Of a stretch of 64,000 nucleotides of DNA, positions 45,227-55,774 are shown one piece after another. Where the stretch lies: positions 1,487,925 to 1,551,924 of the forward strand of contig OX638322.1 of NCBI GenBank assembly GCA_951812575.1, written 5' to 3'. The first letter of the stretch is position 1. Each line of letters starts with the position of its first letter. A program made the position numbers and the translations under genes. This stretch comes from Candidatus Binatia bacterium (GTDB lineage: Bacteria > Desulfobacterota > Binatia > Bin18). Below the pieces are notes generated by a model that saw only the letters and a list, made by a program, of their open reading frames with translations, was not told the DNA's origin and did no database searches.

Positions 45227-45664
45227 CGGATGGTGGGTATTTAATTTCTTGCGTGGTGCGGGTAATGCCCGTGACGGCTGAGAATTGATCCAACTTCATA
45301 GTGTGGAGGCTTTCCCCAGAGACATGGGCCGATTTTTCAGATATCCCCGTAATTTCACGGGTGCAATAGGCGACGTGATGGCGTATAGGGGGAGGAAGAA
45401 GCGACTGCGCCTGCAATGGCGCTGCCCCTGCCTCCCCATCCCTGTGGTCCGGCGGGCGCGGTCGTCTTCCGCTAGACATCCTTGCTGGCGTCAGTGGCGC
45501 GGAAACCCGGAGGAGGCCCCAAGGGGTGAGGGGGAAAGATGGGCGAGGGGCTTGCCCGTCTCTCCCGATCGACCGTGTGCAACAGAAGCCCTGACCCCGG
45601 ACCCGGATTGATGTTCTGGGGGGACGGGAACGCTGATGGGATCGCCAGGAGAAGGATGAGTCCG
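45227..45664. other. 438-bp intergenic stretch without a convincing gene
   Basis: Between the carboxyltransferase stop and the small secreted protein I see only short frames of poor character. The DNA is G-rich (GGGGGAGGAAGAAG, GGAGGAGGCCCCAAGGGG). A promoter for the secreted protein should lie in its 3' part, but no clear -35/-10 pair stands out. Confidence 0.5.
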
Positions 45665-45976
45665 ATGAACAGACGAAACGTTTTGCTTGCCGCGATGGTG
45701 CTTGCCGTGACCATGGCCGTTGGCGATGCCCGCGCCGACCAGTGCAGCTCCCGCGAGGCCTTGCCGAGTTGCGTCGACAAAAACATCCAGTGGAAGAGCT
45801 ACTGGCTGAAGAATACCTGTGACTACACGGTGACCTTCTTCGTCGACGTCGATGACGACGAGTACGATCACACGAGCGACCTGGAACCGACGGAAGAGAG
45901 ATTTCGCCGAATCAACGATCACTCCGTGCAAATTCTGTCCGTCGAGTGCTGTTCGCAATACAACCGCTGTAGTTGA
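45665..45976 (+). CDS. Small secreted cysteine-rich protein
   Basis: A 103-aa protein starting with a clear signal peptide, NRRNVLLAAMVLAVTMAVGDARAD, with probable cleavage after ARA. The mature ~78 residues carry seven cysteines (CSSREALPSC, KNTC, ECCSQYNRC) and an acidic stretch DVDDDEYDH. AGGAGAAGG precedes; ATG at 45656, three codons earlier, is an equal alternative start. The disulfide-rich, acidic character suggests a periplasmic or extracellular role. No family recognised. Confidence 0.6.
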   Translation: MNRRNVLLAAMVLAVTMAVGDARADQCSSREALPSCVDKNIQWKSYWLKNTCDYTVTFFVDVDDDEYDHTSDLEPTEERFRRINDHSVQILSVECCSQYNRCS

Positions 45977-46217
45977 GCGATCGGGGCGTCCGGTGCGCGG
46001 AAAACCCCGGCGCGTTTATGCTGGGACTTTACACTTTCCGAGTGCGCCAGCGGGCGGCTTCACATTCGAGCAGTCCGTTGGTTACCGGGTGGTGGTGACG
46101 CCGACGACGCTTGGCCAGGACGTGACGGTACGGGTCAAGGCGGACGCGGTCATGGGTGAGGGTACGACGAAAACCAACCGGGCGTCCAATATCTTCCGGC
46201 GTAAGACGGCCTCCTGA
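45977..46217 (+). other. Open frame with protein-like character, possible gene remnant
   Basis: In one plus-strand frame the last ~55 codons before TGA at 46217 read GGFTFEQSVGYRVVVTPTTL and VTVRVKADAVMGEGT, a plausible beta-rich segment, but no start or ribosome site precedes it and the upstream part of the frame is the antiphase of the secreted protein. It may be the 3' scrap of a lost secreted-protein gene. Confidence 0.25.
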
Positions 46218-46252
46218 GTGAGTCGGCGAGCAGAGTGGGGGACACCGGACCG

Positions 46253-46696
46253 TCAGCCGTCTTCAGGGCTCTGCTCTGCGGCCTTGTGCTTTTTGAGGGT
46301 GACGATGTTGCGCCCCTCTTCCCGCCGATACTCGACGCTATCCATCATCTGACGCACGAGAAAAAGGCCGAGTCCGCCCAGGGGCCGCTCGTCAAGGGAG
46401 GCTCCGATATCGGGTGTTGGCGCGTTCGACAGGTCGAATGCCGCGCTGTCGTCCGCGATGACGATGACCAGCACTTCCGCTTCCAGACTGACGCTGATCT
46501 CGATCCGATGCGGCTCGTCATCGGCGTATCCGTAGCTGATGGTATTGGTCAGGATCTCGTCCAGCGCCAGGTTGACCGCATAGGCGACTTCCGACGTAAG
46601 GTCCTGGGAGGCACAGAACCCGTCAATCTGTTCCGCGACGCGGGCGATCTCCTTCAGGTCGTTGACGAGTGAGATTTCCAGCGTTTCTTCGTTCAC
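46253..46696 (-). CDS. Anti-sigma-factor-type serine kinase (RsbW-like HATPase)
   Basis: A 147-aa GHKL ATPase of the RsbW/SpoIIAB group. The N-box reads LALDEILTNTISYGY, the G1 box IVIADDSAAFD and the G2 region GGLGLFLVRQMMDSVEYRRE. Such proteins bind a sigma factor or an STAS antagonist and phosphorylate the latter. Neither partner is next to it; it follows the sulfurtransferase with a GTG start preceded by AGGAGCC. Targets are therefore unknown. Confidence 0.85.
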   Translation of the reverse strand: MNEETLEISLVNDLKEIARVAEQIDGFCASQDLTSEVAYAVNLALDEILTNTISYGYADDEPHRIEISVSLEAEVLVIVIADDSAAFDLSNAPTPDIGASLDERPLGGLGLFLVRQMMDSVEYRREEGRNIVTLKKHKAAEQSPEDG

Positions 46697-46747
46697 GGCT
46701 CCTCCTTGTGTCCTCGAACCGCGTCCGTCAGTCCTCCCTCACTGACG

Positions 46748-47647
46748 CTACGACGAAGGCCTCTCGGCGGGGGAGGTATCCGTCTCCATGGGCAGACTCG
46801 CATCCGCGGCCCATTCCATGAGCGAACCATCGTAGACGGCCACGTCTTCCAAGCCCAGCAGGGTGAGGACGAAGGCGTCGCTGCTGGCCGCGATCCCGGC
46901 CCCACAATAGGTAATGACCCGCTTCGCGCCGGTTGCGCCAACGGCCTCGAATTTTTTGCGGAGTTGCTCGGCAGGCAGATAGGCGTGCGTCTCCGGATCG
47001 ACCAGATCATAGAACGAGACGTTCACACTCGACGCAATGCGTCCGGGCCGGGGATATTGAATCATCCCTCCCGTGCCGGCGTGATCCTCGGCGGTCAGGG
47101 CGTTCAGCAGGCAGTTTGACGGTGTCTGTATCGCCTCCAGAACCTCCTGTTTACCAGCCATCAGCTCGGGTCGCGGGGTGGCCACGAACTGGCCCTGTAC
47201 GGGGCCAGCGGGACGGTCCGAGACGGGCCGCCCCTCCTGCGTCCACTTGTGCCAGCCGCCGTTGAGGACTGCCGCGTTGTCAAAGCCGCTCGCGCGCAGC
47301 ATCCACCAGGCTCGGGCCGCCCAGATATTATAGAAATCGTCATAGAGGATAACGCGAGTGTGGGCACTCACTCCAGCGCGCGTCATGGCGTCGGCAAATT
47401 GGCCGGCGGGCGGCATCATTAATGGCAGGGCGCTGTGCGGGTCGGACAGGTCGGTGACGAAATCGACAAAGCCACTCCCAGGTATATGGCCCGTTTCCCA
47501 GGCGGGCCGCCCGCTCTCCAGACGAAAGCCGCCGGAATCCTCGGGGAGCAGCTTGACCCGGCAGTCGAGCAGGCACAGGGCTGTATCGTTCAGATGTTCT
47601 GCCAGCCAGTTCGTCTCAACCAGAGCGTGGGAATTGACATGCGACAT
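46748..47647 (-). CDS. Thiosulfate/3-mercaptopyruvate sulfurtransferase (tandem rhodanese)
   Basis: A 299-aa two-domain rhodanese. The inactive N-terminal domain has LLDCRVKLLP and the HIPGSGFVD block; the C-terminal domain has the active cysteine in ITYCGAGIAASSDAFVL and the family sequence GRIASSVNV. It moves sulfane sulfur from thiosulfate or 3-mercaptopyruvate to cyanide, thiols or proteins. The loop CGAGIAAS differs slightly from the E. coli SseA loop, so the donor is left open. Preceded by GGAGGACACC. Confidence 0.9.
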   Translation of the reverse strand: MSHVNSHALVETNWLAEHLNDTALCLLDCRVKLLPEDSGGFRLESGRPAWETGHIPGSGFVDFVTDLSDPHSALPLMMPPAGQFADAMTRAGVSAHTRVILYDDFYNIWAARAWWMLRASGFDNAAVLNGGWHKWTQEGRPVSDRPAGPVQGQFVATPRPELMAGKQEVLEAIQTPSNCLLNALTAEDHAGTGGMIQYPRPGRIASSVNVSFYDLVDPETHAYLPAEQLRKKFEAVGATGAKRVITYCGAGIAASSDAFVLTLLGLEDVAVYDGSLMEWAADASLPMETDTSPAERPSS

Positions 47648-47760
47648 GGTGTCCTCCTTGCTGTTTGCCGGTTGGTGTGAATGGTATATATTCAGCGCCG
47701 GTTGGGCTAGAGTGAAACAACACAGTCGCCGACCGATCTTCTGAGCCAGCGAGCCCGCAG

Positions 47761-50199
<2,439 letters not shown>

Positions 50200-50223
50200 G
50201 CAAGGGAAACGGGAGGAAGCGCC

Positions 50224-51036
50224 ATGGCTGTAGTCTCTGCCTTTCTCGTCCCCGGCTCACCCCTGCCCTACGTCAAACGCGATAATCCGCCCTGGGGCAA
50301 AATTGCGACCGGCCTGGAACGGGCCGGCGCGGCGCTCGTCCAATCCAAACCGGATGCGATCCTCTTATATTCGACGCAGTGGATCGCCGTCCTGGACCAA
50401 CTGTGGCAGACCCGTCCGCGGGTGAGCGGTCTGCACGTTGACGAAAACTGGCACGAGTACGGCGAACTGCCCTATAAACTGAAAATTGACACCCGGCTGG
50501 CCAAAGCCTGTGTCAGTGCGACCGGCACAATCGGAGTCAAGTCCAAGGCAGTCAATTATGATGGGTTTCCGATTGATACGGGAACAATTGTCGCTACGAA
50601 TTTCCTGAATCCGGGCGGCAAAATTCCGATGGTGCTGGCCTCGAACAATCTTTACCACGATTTTGCGCTGACCGAGAAACTCGGACGCCTGGCAGCGAGA
50701 TTGGCCGGCAAACAGAAAAAACGGGTGGCCGTGGTAGGCGTGGGAAATTTTTCCGGCGCATTCTTCCGGCACGAGATCGATATTGCCAAAGACAAAATCG
50801 CCGCCCCGAAATATGACCGCTGGAATAAAAAGATACTGGCTCTGTTGCAAGCCGGTGACGGGAAAGGGCTGTCTGCCGCCCTGCCCGAGTTTGCCGCAAA
50901 AGGGCAGGCCGACATGGGCTTTAAGCACGGCGCCTGGGTATTGGGCGCCCTGGGCGGAAAGTTCACCGGCGCGCAGGTGCATGCCTATGGCCCGCTCTAC
51001 GGCAGCGGCGGCGCGGTGGTGGAGTTTGTTCTATGA
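50224..51036 (+). CDS. amnA: 2-Aminophenol 1,6-dioxygenase-type, non-catalytic (alpha) subunit
   Basis: A 270-aa LigB-fold paralogue of the preceding gene. Where the catalytic subunit has PHPPHL and HSPHW, this protein reads FLVPGSPLPYV and YSTQWIAV, so the iron ligands are gone. That is what is known of the structural AmnA subunit. It should pair with AmnB in a heterotetramer. GGGAGGAAG precedes the start. It ends the catabolic unit, after which a repeat element begins. Confidence 0.83.
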   Translation: MAVVSAFLVPGSPLPYVKRDNPPWGKIATGLERAGAALVQSKPDAILLYSTQWIAVLDQLWQTRPRVSGLHVDENWHEYGELPYKLKIDTRLAKACVSATGTIGVKSKAVNYDGFPIDTGTIVATNFLNPGGKIPMVLASNNLYHDFALTEKLGRLAARLAGKQKKRVAVVGVGNFSGAFFRHEIDIAKDKIAAPKYDRWNKKILALLQAGDGKGLSAALPEFAAKGQADMGFKHGAWVLGALGGKFTGAQVHAYGPLYGSGGAVVEFVL

Positions 51037-51083
51037 GCAGGTCGGATGAGTGGAGCGTACTCCGACAAGGGGCTGTGTAGCTG

Positions 51084-51240
51084 CCCGTCATTCCTGCTTT
51101 CGCAGGAATCCAGGTTTCCCGCCCCCGGCCAAGCCCTTCGACTTCGCTCCGCTCAGGGCGAACGTGGGCCGTTTGTGCTGAGCGTAGCCCGGCAGGGCGG
51201 AGTCGAAGCATGGATGCCGGATCACGTCCGGCATGACGGG
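51084..51240. repeat. 157-bp composite REP-like element made of nested palindromes
   Basis: The outer ends CCCGTCAT and ATGACGGG are inverted. Inside come three blocks: TCCTGCTTTCGCAGGA, then TTCGACTTCGCTCCGC ... GGCGGAGTCGAA with a GAACGTGGGCC centre, then ATGCCGGATCACGTCCGGCAT. These are sequence types found as dispersed repeats in many bacterial genomes. It marks the left edge of the accessory patch at 51-53 kb. Confidence 0.85.
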
Positions 51241-51296
51241 AGCCCCCTGCACGGCGAGAACCTAGTGTGAAATGTGCCAGTCCAGCGGAGGTAACC

Positions 51297-51521
51297 ATGT
51301 TCACAGGTGCAGTGTGTGGAGCCGCGGAGAGTCGCGAGGAACTGGTTAACGAAGTCTTTCAGGTTGACGAGAAATACGTCCGGATCGATCATATTCCTGC
51401 CCGTGTATGCACTCGTTGCGGAGACGAGACCTTTAGCCGCGAGACGACGGAAAAGGTCCGTCTACTGGTCCATGGGCAAGCGAAACCGACGAATTATATC
51501 CATGCGACGCAGGAGGATGCC
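51297..51521 (+). pseudogene. YgiT-type zinc-finger antitoxin remnant fused in frame to the next gene
   Basis: From ATG at 51297 (GCGGAGG upstream) the frame encodes the YgiT/MqsA-like antitoxin zinc finger: SREELVNEVFQVDEKYVR, PARVCTRCGDETFSRETTEKVR and LVHGQAKPT. The family begins with a CxxC knuckle, but here MFTGAVCG has only the second cysteine, so a zinc ligand is lost. The normal C-terminal end is missing, and the frame runs with no stop into the nuclease-like gene at 51522. No toxin gene precedes it. I read it as a decayed antitoxin; a functional fusion is the alternative. Confidence 0.6.
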
Positions 51522-52148
51522 ATGTCCGATCTCATCGATATTCTAGGACGTTTTAACAGGAAAGAGAGATTTTTCCTCGTCGACGAAGCCCTGGGCAATA
51601 GGGACTTTCTCCTATCAGGGGATTTCCGAAAAAGACTCAGTGAAGCTAGTAAAATTCCAATACCTGCCGATGCTTTCGTAGCGATGGACTATCACCTGGA
51701 TTGGATAGCCGCCAGTCTCGCGTATCATGCGAATCCAAACGAGAGTGACATCTTTTCCAATGAAGATGGCATAGTTAAAGGAAGTCAAGAAGACAGCGAT
51801 TTGCTGGTGGCGTTCATAAAGGATGGGGTTTATCACTTGGTCTTCCTGGAGGCCAAAGGGTATTCCGGTTGGAGTAACAACCAGATGAAGTCAAAGGCGG
51901 AACGACTGAGGCTTATATTTGGAGACAATGGAAATAAGTATCCCAAAGTGAATCCATACTTCTGCATGATGTCATCGTCACGGCCCAGTCTATTGAACAC
52001 CGACGATTGGGCGGCGTGGATGAGCAAAGGCGGCACTCCCCGTTGGTTGCCGCTAAGTCTTCCTAATGACAGGAGCAAGGTCACTCGTTGCGATTCCGAT
52101 GGGAAGTCTTCAGATTCGGGAGGCCACTTTTGCATAAAGAGGGGATAG
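51522..52148 (+). CDS. PD-(D/E)XK-like nuclease candidate of an undescribed family
   Basis: A 208-aa protein with its own strong site AGGAGG five bases before the ATG. It begins with FNRKERFFLVDEALGN and contains FVAMDYHLDWIAASLAYH. The segment EDSDLLVAFIKDGVYHLVFLEAKGYS-type pattern (Asp ~94, then E-A-K ~111-113) fits the D...ExK core of PD-(D/E)XK nucleases. The G+C falls compared with the neighbours, pointing to acquisition. It is followed 5 bases later by a NYN-domain gene, so the two are a translational pair. Function inferred from the motif only. Confidence 0.6.
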   Translation: MSDLIDILGRFNRKERFFLVDEALGNRDFLLSGDFRKRLSEASKIPIPADAFVAMDYHLDWIAASLAYHANPNESDIFSNEDGIVKGSQEDSDLLVAFIKDGVYHLVFLEAKGYSGWSNNQMKSKAERLRLIFGDNGNKYPKVNPYFCMMSSSRPSLLNTDDWAAWMSKGGTPRWLPLSLPNDRSKVTRCDSDGKSSDSGGHFCIKRG

Positions 52149-52153
52149 CATTG

Positions 52154-52723
52154 ATGCCAAGAGTAATGATTTTCGTTGACCAAGCGAACTTCTACCACGC
52201 AGCGCAATCGCGAGGAAAGCCCGCAGACCTAATTAAATTGAAAGAGTATTTAGCACACCCCGACAAAGGCAGAATACTAATCGAAATGGTCGTCTATTTC
52301 GGCTTCCCCCCTGTCATAAAAGAAGAAGACATGCCTCCGAGGTGGAAGGAAATCAGGGGCAGGCTCTACCGGACAAAAGACGCCTTAGAACACAAGGGTA
52401 TCATGACCGTGGTCCACCATGGCAAGTGGACGGACGAGCGTGACGCGGACGGGAGCCCCTATTTTTCGGCTAACGTTGATGTGCTGATGGCTATGGATGC
52501 CTTGGAGTTCGCAATCGATGTAAATCCAGACGTGGTTGTGTTGGTGACAGGCGATCAGGATTTTGCCTATCTTGCGGAGAAATTGCGTAGAAAAGGTATA
52601 CGGGTAGAGGCGGCAAACATAGGGGGCCAGATGGCCGCTAATCTCAAGAAATCGGTCAACGCCTTCATAGATTTGGATGACTTTTTCAACGGACTATCGA
52701 TCGGAAGCCCGGCCCCTGTTTGA
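52154..52723 (+). CDS. NYN-domain (LabA/DUF88, PIN-like) ribonuclease candidate
   Basis: A 189-aa protein with the NYN fold: the first acidic site is MIFVDQANFYHAA (Asp9, Asn12), the middle strand FSANVDVLMAMDALEF holds the second, and VVVLVTGDQDFAYLAEKLRRKG gives the third pair of aspartates. The C-terminal segment ANLKKSVNAFIDLDDFF is typical of the LabA type. NYN proteins are metal-dependent RNases. Coupling to the candidate nuclease upstream suggests a two-component module. AGAGGGG lies 10 bases ahead of the start. Confidence 0.82.
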   Translation: MPRVMIFVDQANFYHAAQSRGKPADLIKLKEYLAHPDKGRILIEMVVYFGFPPVIKEEDMPPRWKEIRGRLYRTKDALEHKGIMTVVHHGKWTDERDADGSPYFSANVDVLMAMDALEFAIDVNPDVVVLVTGDQDFAYLAEKLRRKGIRVEAANIGGQMAANLKKSVNAFIDLDDFFNGLSIGSPAPV

Positions 52724-52816
52724 TGACGCTCTGCTAATCCGACCTAATCTTCTTCCGCTCGTGCTCGGATGGCAGTACATCCGCACGGGCCGTCTCCTTC
52801 GACGGTCCGCGCCAAT

Positions 52817-53410
52817 TTAACAGCCTGGCTGTTCCGCTTCTGCCTGCATGTCCTGATGCGCGAACGAGAGCGGACACGGCTTGCCCACCCCGTCGAGCCC
52901 GACGGCGTAGACCAGCCGTCCGTAGCCAATAAAAATCGCCATACGCCAGCCCAGGGCCATGATCTCGGGCTCGCTGTAATGGGTCCGCAACTCGTCAAAC
53001 AAATCCTGGGAGACCTGTTTATGATCGCGGGCCAGGGTGTCCGCAAAGCGCAGGGCGGCTTTCTCACGCGGCGTGAACAGATCGCTGTCCTGAAAATGGG
53101 GCAGGGCGTGAATCATTTCTTCCGTCAGACCCTGTTGCCTCGCCGAGGCATACACGGCCGTCATTCAAAGCTGGCATTCGTTGATCTGGGCCACCTTGTG
53201 GCGAATCAGTTCGGTCAGCTTCACGCTGATCCCATCGGCGTCGACCATAATATGCGAGTAGTAAAACTCGACGAAGTGTTTATAGAGGTCCGGGGTATGG
53301 GCAAAGACCTGTATCCATTCCGACCCGCCGAGGGCCGCGTCGCTCTGCTGCATGGTTTTTTGCAGCTCGGGGTCAACCTTCTCGAACGGTACCTTGCTGA
53401 CACGTAGCAT
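52817..53410 (-). CDS. CMD/AhpD-like peroxidase-family protein, probable selenoprotein (in-frame TGA read as Sec)
   Basis: A frame of 197 residues from ATG at 53410 (GGAGGGAG upstream) to 52817, interrupted by one TGA at 53165-53167. The part before it ends ELIRHKVAQINECQL and the part after continues MTAVYASARQQGLTEEMI, with no shift of frame. Carboxymuconolactone-decarboxylase/AhpD proteins have the redox motif CxxC at just this place, so TGA replaces the second cysteine to give CxxU. The downstream half (FTPREKAALRFADTLA, EIMALGWRMAIFIGYGRL) is a normal CMD C-terminus. A hairpin at the SECIS position follows. Without Sec insertion there would be an 81-residue fragment lacking its active site. 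Likely role: thiol-dependent (hydro)peroxide reduction. Confidence 0.78.
53136..53167 (-). promoter_or_regulatory. Bacterial SECIS-like hairpin following the in-frame UGA
   Basis: In the mRNA sense, UGA (53167-53165) is followed after 14 bases by UGCCUC-GGC-GAGGCA, a perfect 6-bp stem with a 3-base loop that starts with GG (20 bases after UGA). Bacterial SECIS elements lie directly downstream of UGA with a G in the first two loop positions, about 16-37 bases away, so the geometry fits. Confidence 0.6.
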
Positions 53411-53480
53411 CGATCTCCCTCCTTGCTGTGCAGTGGGTTTCCTTGTGCCAATAAACCAATGCGGACGCATTTGGAAGAGC

Positions 53481-55415
53481 TTAGTCCGGTAGATTCTCGA
53501 TGGTCAGGGGCTCAACGGCTTCCGCCAAGGGAAACCCGAAAATTCGTGAGTAAAAATACAACTCGCCGTCCAAGGCGCGTTTGATATTCTCGGCCTTGCG
53601 AAAGCCGTGCTGTTCGCCCGCAAACAGCACATAGGCGACCGGCAGCCCTTTCGCCCTGAGGGCCGCCACCATCAGCTCGGCCTGATTCGGCGGGACGATC
53701 TTGTCTTCCGCGCCCTGGAAGACGATCAACGGACACGAGAGCTGCTGGGTAAAATGAACCGGCGAGCGCGCCTGATAGACGTCCCGTCTTTCCGGGTAGG
53801 GTCCGACCAGATTGTCCGGGTAGCGCGACTCGAACTTATGGGTGTCGCGCGCCAACGCTTCGAGGTCGCTGATCCCGTAATGGCTCGCCCCGGCCCGAAA
53901 CGTATTGCGAAAGGTCAATGCGCACAGGGTCGTATAGCCCCCGGCGCTGCCGCCGGTAATGGTCAGCCGCTCGGCATCGACCTCGCCACGGGCGACCAGA
54001 TAGTTCGCACCGTTGACGCAGTCGTCCACATCGACAATCCCCCAGTGGCCGTTCAGGCGTTGCCGATAGGCCCGCCCATAACCACTGCTGCCCCCATAGT
54101 TCACGTCCAGAACGGCAAAGCCGCGACTCGTCCAGTATTGAATGCGAAGATCAAGCGCCGTCTGCGCGGCCGAGGTCGGTCCGCCGTGGCTTTTGACGAC
54201 CAGCGGCGGGCGTTCCTCTTGTGGAGCAACGTAGTCAGCGTTTGTGGGCGGATAGAACAGACCGTACGCGGTCCGGTCGTGTTCGGTTGGAAAGGCAACG
54301 GCCTGGGGCGCTGAAAGATAACCAGGGTCCAGGTCGAGTTGGCTGGATTGACGCAGGACGGTACAGGCGTGTGTTTCCAGGTCGAGTTGGACGACCGCGG
54401 GCGGAGCGCTTGGCGAGCCCGCCAGAAACACCGCCCTACCGGCTGAAGCGTGTACTCCACTCACTTCGGTATACGGCAGCGCAATGGTGCCGCACTGCCG
54501 CGTCCCCGGATCAAGGCTGGCCATATGCCAGGTTCCGTTTTCCGCGTAGGTGCAGAGAATCCGGTTGGCAGAAGCGAAGGCATAGGTCGCCATACCAAAC
54601 ATCCACTGCGGTTGGCCAAAATCCGCGGTCTTTTCCCACAGAGCCTCAATGCTGCCGTTACGGACTCGATACAGATTCCACCAGCCGGAGCGATCCGACA
54701 CAAAGTATAAGATGCCGAGCGGAGACCACTCGGGCTGAAAAATGGACTCCGCGTCGCCGCCGGCCACCCGCCTGACTTCCGCCAGGAAACCGTCCGAGCG
54801 GACCGTCCCCACCCATAGCTCGGTGCCGTCCCAGGGCATACGCGGATGGTTCCACGACAGCCAGGCGAGCTGGGTGCCATCCGGGTTGAGCCGGGGGTTG
54901 GAATAAAAATCACTCCCGGAGACGATAACTGTCTCTTCCCCGCTGGCGAGATCAATACTGACCAGGGTATTCACCGCTTCCTGTCCCGCCCGCCGGTGAT
55001 CTTCGCGCACGCAGATCAAACGGCTGCGCTGGGTGTCAACAATGGCGTCGGCATAGCGCAGACCGTCTGCTGTGGTTAGGGGCGTGGGCTCGGCCGCTCC
55101 GGTCTGACGATACAGCCGCTGATCCGCAAAATTTGAAAAATAGAGTGCGCCGTCCCGGACGGCATACACCCCGCCCCCATACTCATGCACGCGCGTTCGG
55201 GCATTGAAGGGCGCCGGTGTCAGGTCCGCTATGGTTCCGGCCGGCGTGCGTCGCACAATGACATTCCGCCCGCCCTCGGTCGGGCGCTGTTCTATCCAGT
55301 ACACCGCCTCCCCGTCCAGCCGAACCTGGCCCAAGCCCACTGTTCCGGCCACGATCAGGTCTGATGTGATAGGCGATTTCCACGAACCGTACGGGGCCAT
55401 TTTTTTGTCAGGCAT
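53481..55415 (-). CDS. S9-family prolyl oligopeptidase/dipeptidyl peptidase-like hydrolase
   Basis: A 644-aa serine peptidase. The N-terminal two-thirds form a WD-like beta-propeller ([38 protein letters not shown]); the C-terminal alpha/beta-hydrolase domain has [12 protein letters not shown], the nucleophile in [15 protein letters not shown], the aspartate in [13 protein letters not shown] and the histidine in GEQHGFRK. The start at 55415 follows GAGGAGATCA, and there is no signal peptide, so it is probably cytosolic. It would cleave short peptides or amides. Confidence 0.92.
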   Translation of the reverse strand: MPDKKMAPYGSWKSPITSDLIVAGTVGLGQVRLDGEAVYWIEQRPTEGGRNVIVRRTPAGTIADLTPAPFNARTRVHEYGGGVYAVRDGALYFSNFADQRLYRQTGAAEPTPLTTADGLRYADAIVDTQRSRLICVREDHRRAGQEAVNTLVSIDLASGEETVIVSGSDFYSNPRLNPDGTQLAWLSWNHPRMPWDGTELWVGTVRSDGFLAEVRRVAGGDAESIFQPEWSPLGILYFVSDRSGWWNLYRVRNGSIEALWEKTADFGQPQWMFGMATYAFASANRILCTYAENGTWHMASLDPGTRQCGTIALPYTEVSGVHASAGRAVFLAGSPSAPPAVVQLDLETHACTVLRQSSQLDLDPGYLSAPQAVAFPTEHDRTAYGLFYPPTNADYVAPQEERPPLVVKSHGGPTSAAQTALDLRIQYWTSRGFAVLDVNYGGSSGYGRAYRQRLNGHWGIVDVDDCVNGANYLVARGEVDAERLTITGGSAGGYTTLCALTFRNTFRAGASHYGISDLEALARDTHKFESRYPDNLVGPYPERRDVYQARSPVHFTQQLSCPLIVFQGAEDKIVPPNQAELMVAALRAKGLPVAYVLFAGEQHGFRKAENIKRALDGELYFYSRIFGFPLAEAVEPLTIENLPD

Positions 55416-55537
55416 TGATCTCCTCATTAGGTTTTGAAGGAAGAGACTGAATAGCAATCCAGGTGCGTGTCAAGGTCTGGACTTTTCTCATTTTGTGCGT
55501 TTTTGTGAAATCCATAGAGAGAAGAGGAGGACAGAGT

Positions 55538-55774
55538 ATGCAGTCTGCCTTACGTATCAAGACCACGGTGCTCCCAGGAGGAAAAATTGAGGTTGTTGAT
55601 GAAACCCTCCAAGCAGGAGAGGCTGTAGACGTTATCGTTCTCCCCCAGCGAGCATCAACCGCTCGTCAATCGGCTGTCGATATTTTAGCCGGAGCACCAG
55701 GGCGACGTCTCTTTCACACGGCAGAAGAGGTCGATGCCTCCATCAAAAAAGAGCGCGACGCATGGGATCGTTGA
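55538..55774 (+). CDS. Antitoxin-like small protein paired with a PIN-domain gene
   Basis: A 78-aa protein starting LRIKTTVLPGGKIEVVDETL, a beta-hairpin motif like those of small antitoxins found before PIN toxins. The C-terminal part RRLFHTAEEVDASIKKERDAWD is a helical toxin-binding tail. AGGAGGACAG precedes the ATG at 55538. Its stop overlaps the toxin start by 13 bases. Confidence 0.75.
   Translation: MQSALRIKTTVLPGGKIEVVDETLQAGEAVDVIVLPQRASTARQSAVDILAGAPGRRLFHTAEEVDASIKKERDAWDR

Noticed and set aside
50963..51304. A short minus-strand frame reading VRPERSEVEGLGRG and WIPAKAGMTGS
   Set aside because: This is the translated form of widespread REP-type repeats, not a gene.
52817..53164. 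Reading the CMD C-terminal half as an independent gene starting at the ATG after TGA
   Set aside because: That start has no ribosome site, would begin in the middle of the active-site helix, and leaves an upstream piece that ends before the catalytic residue.
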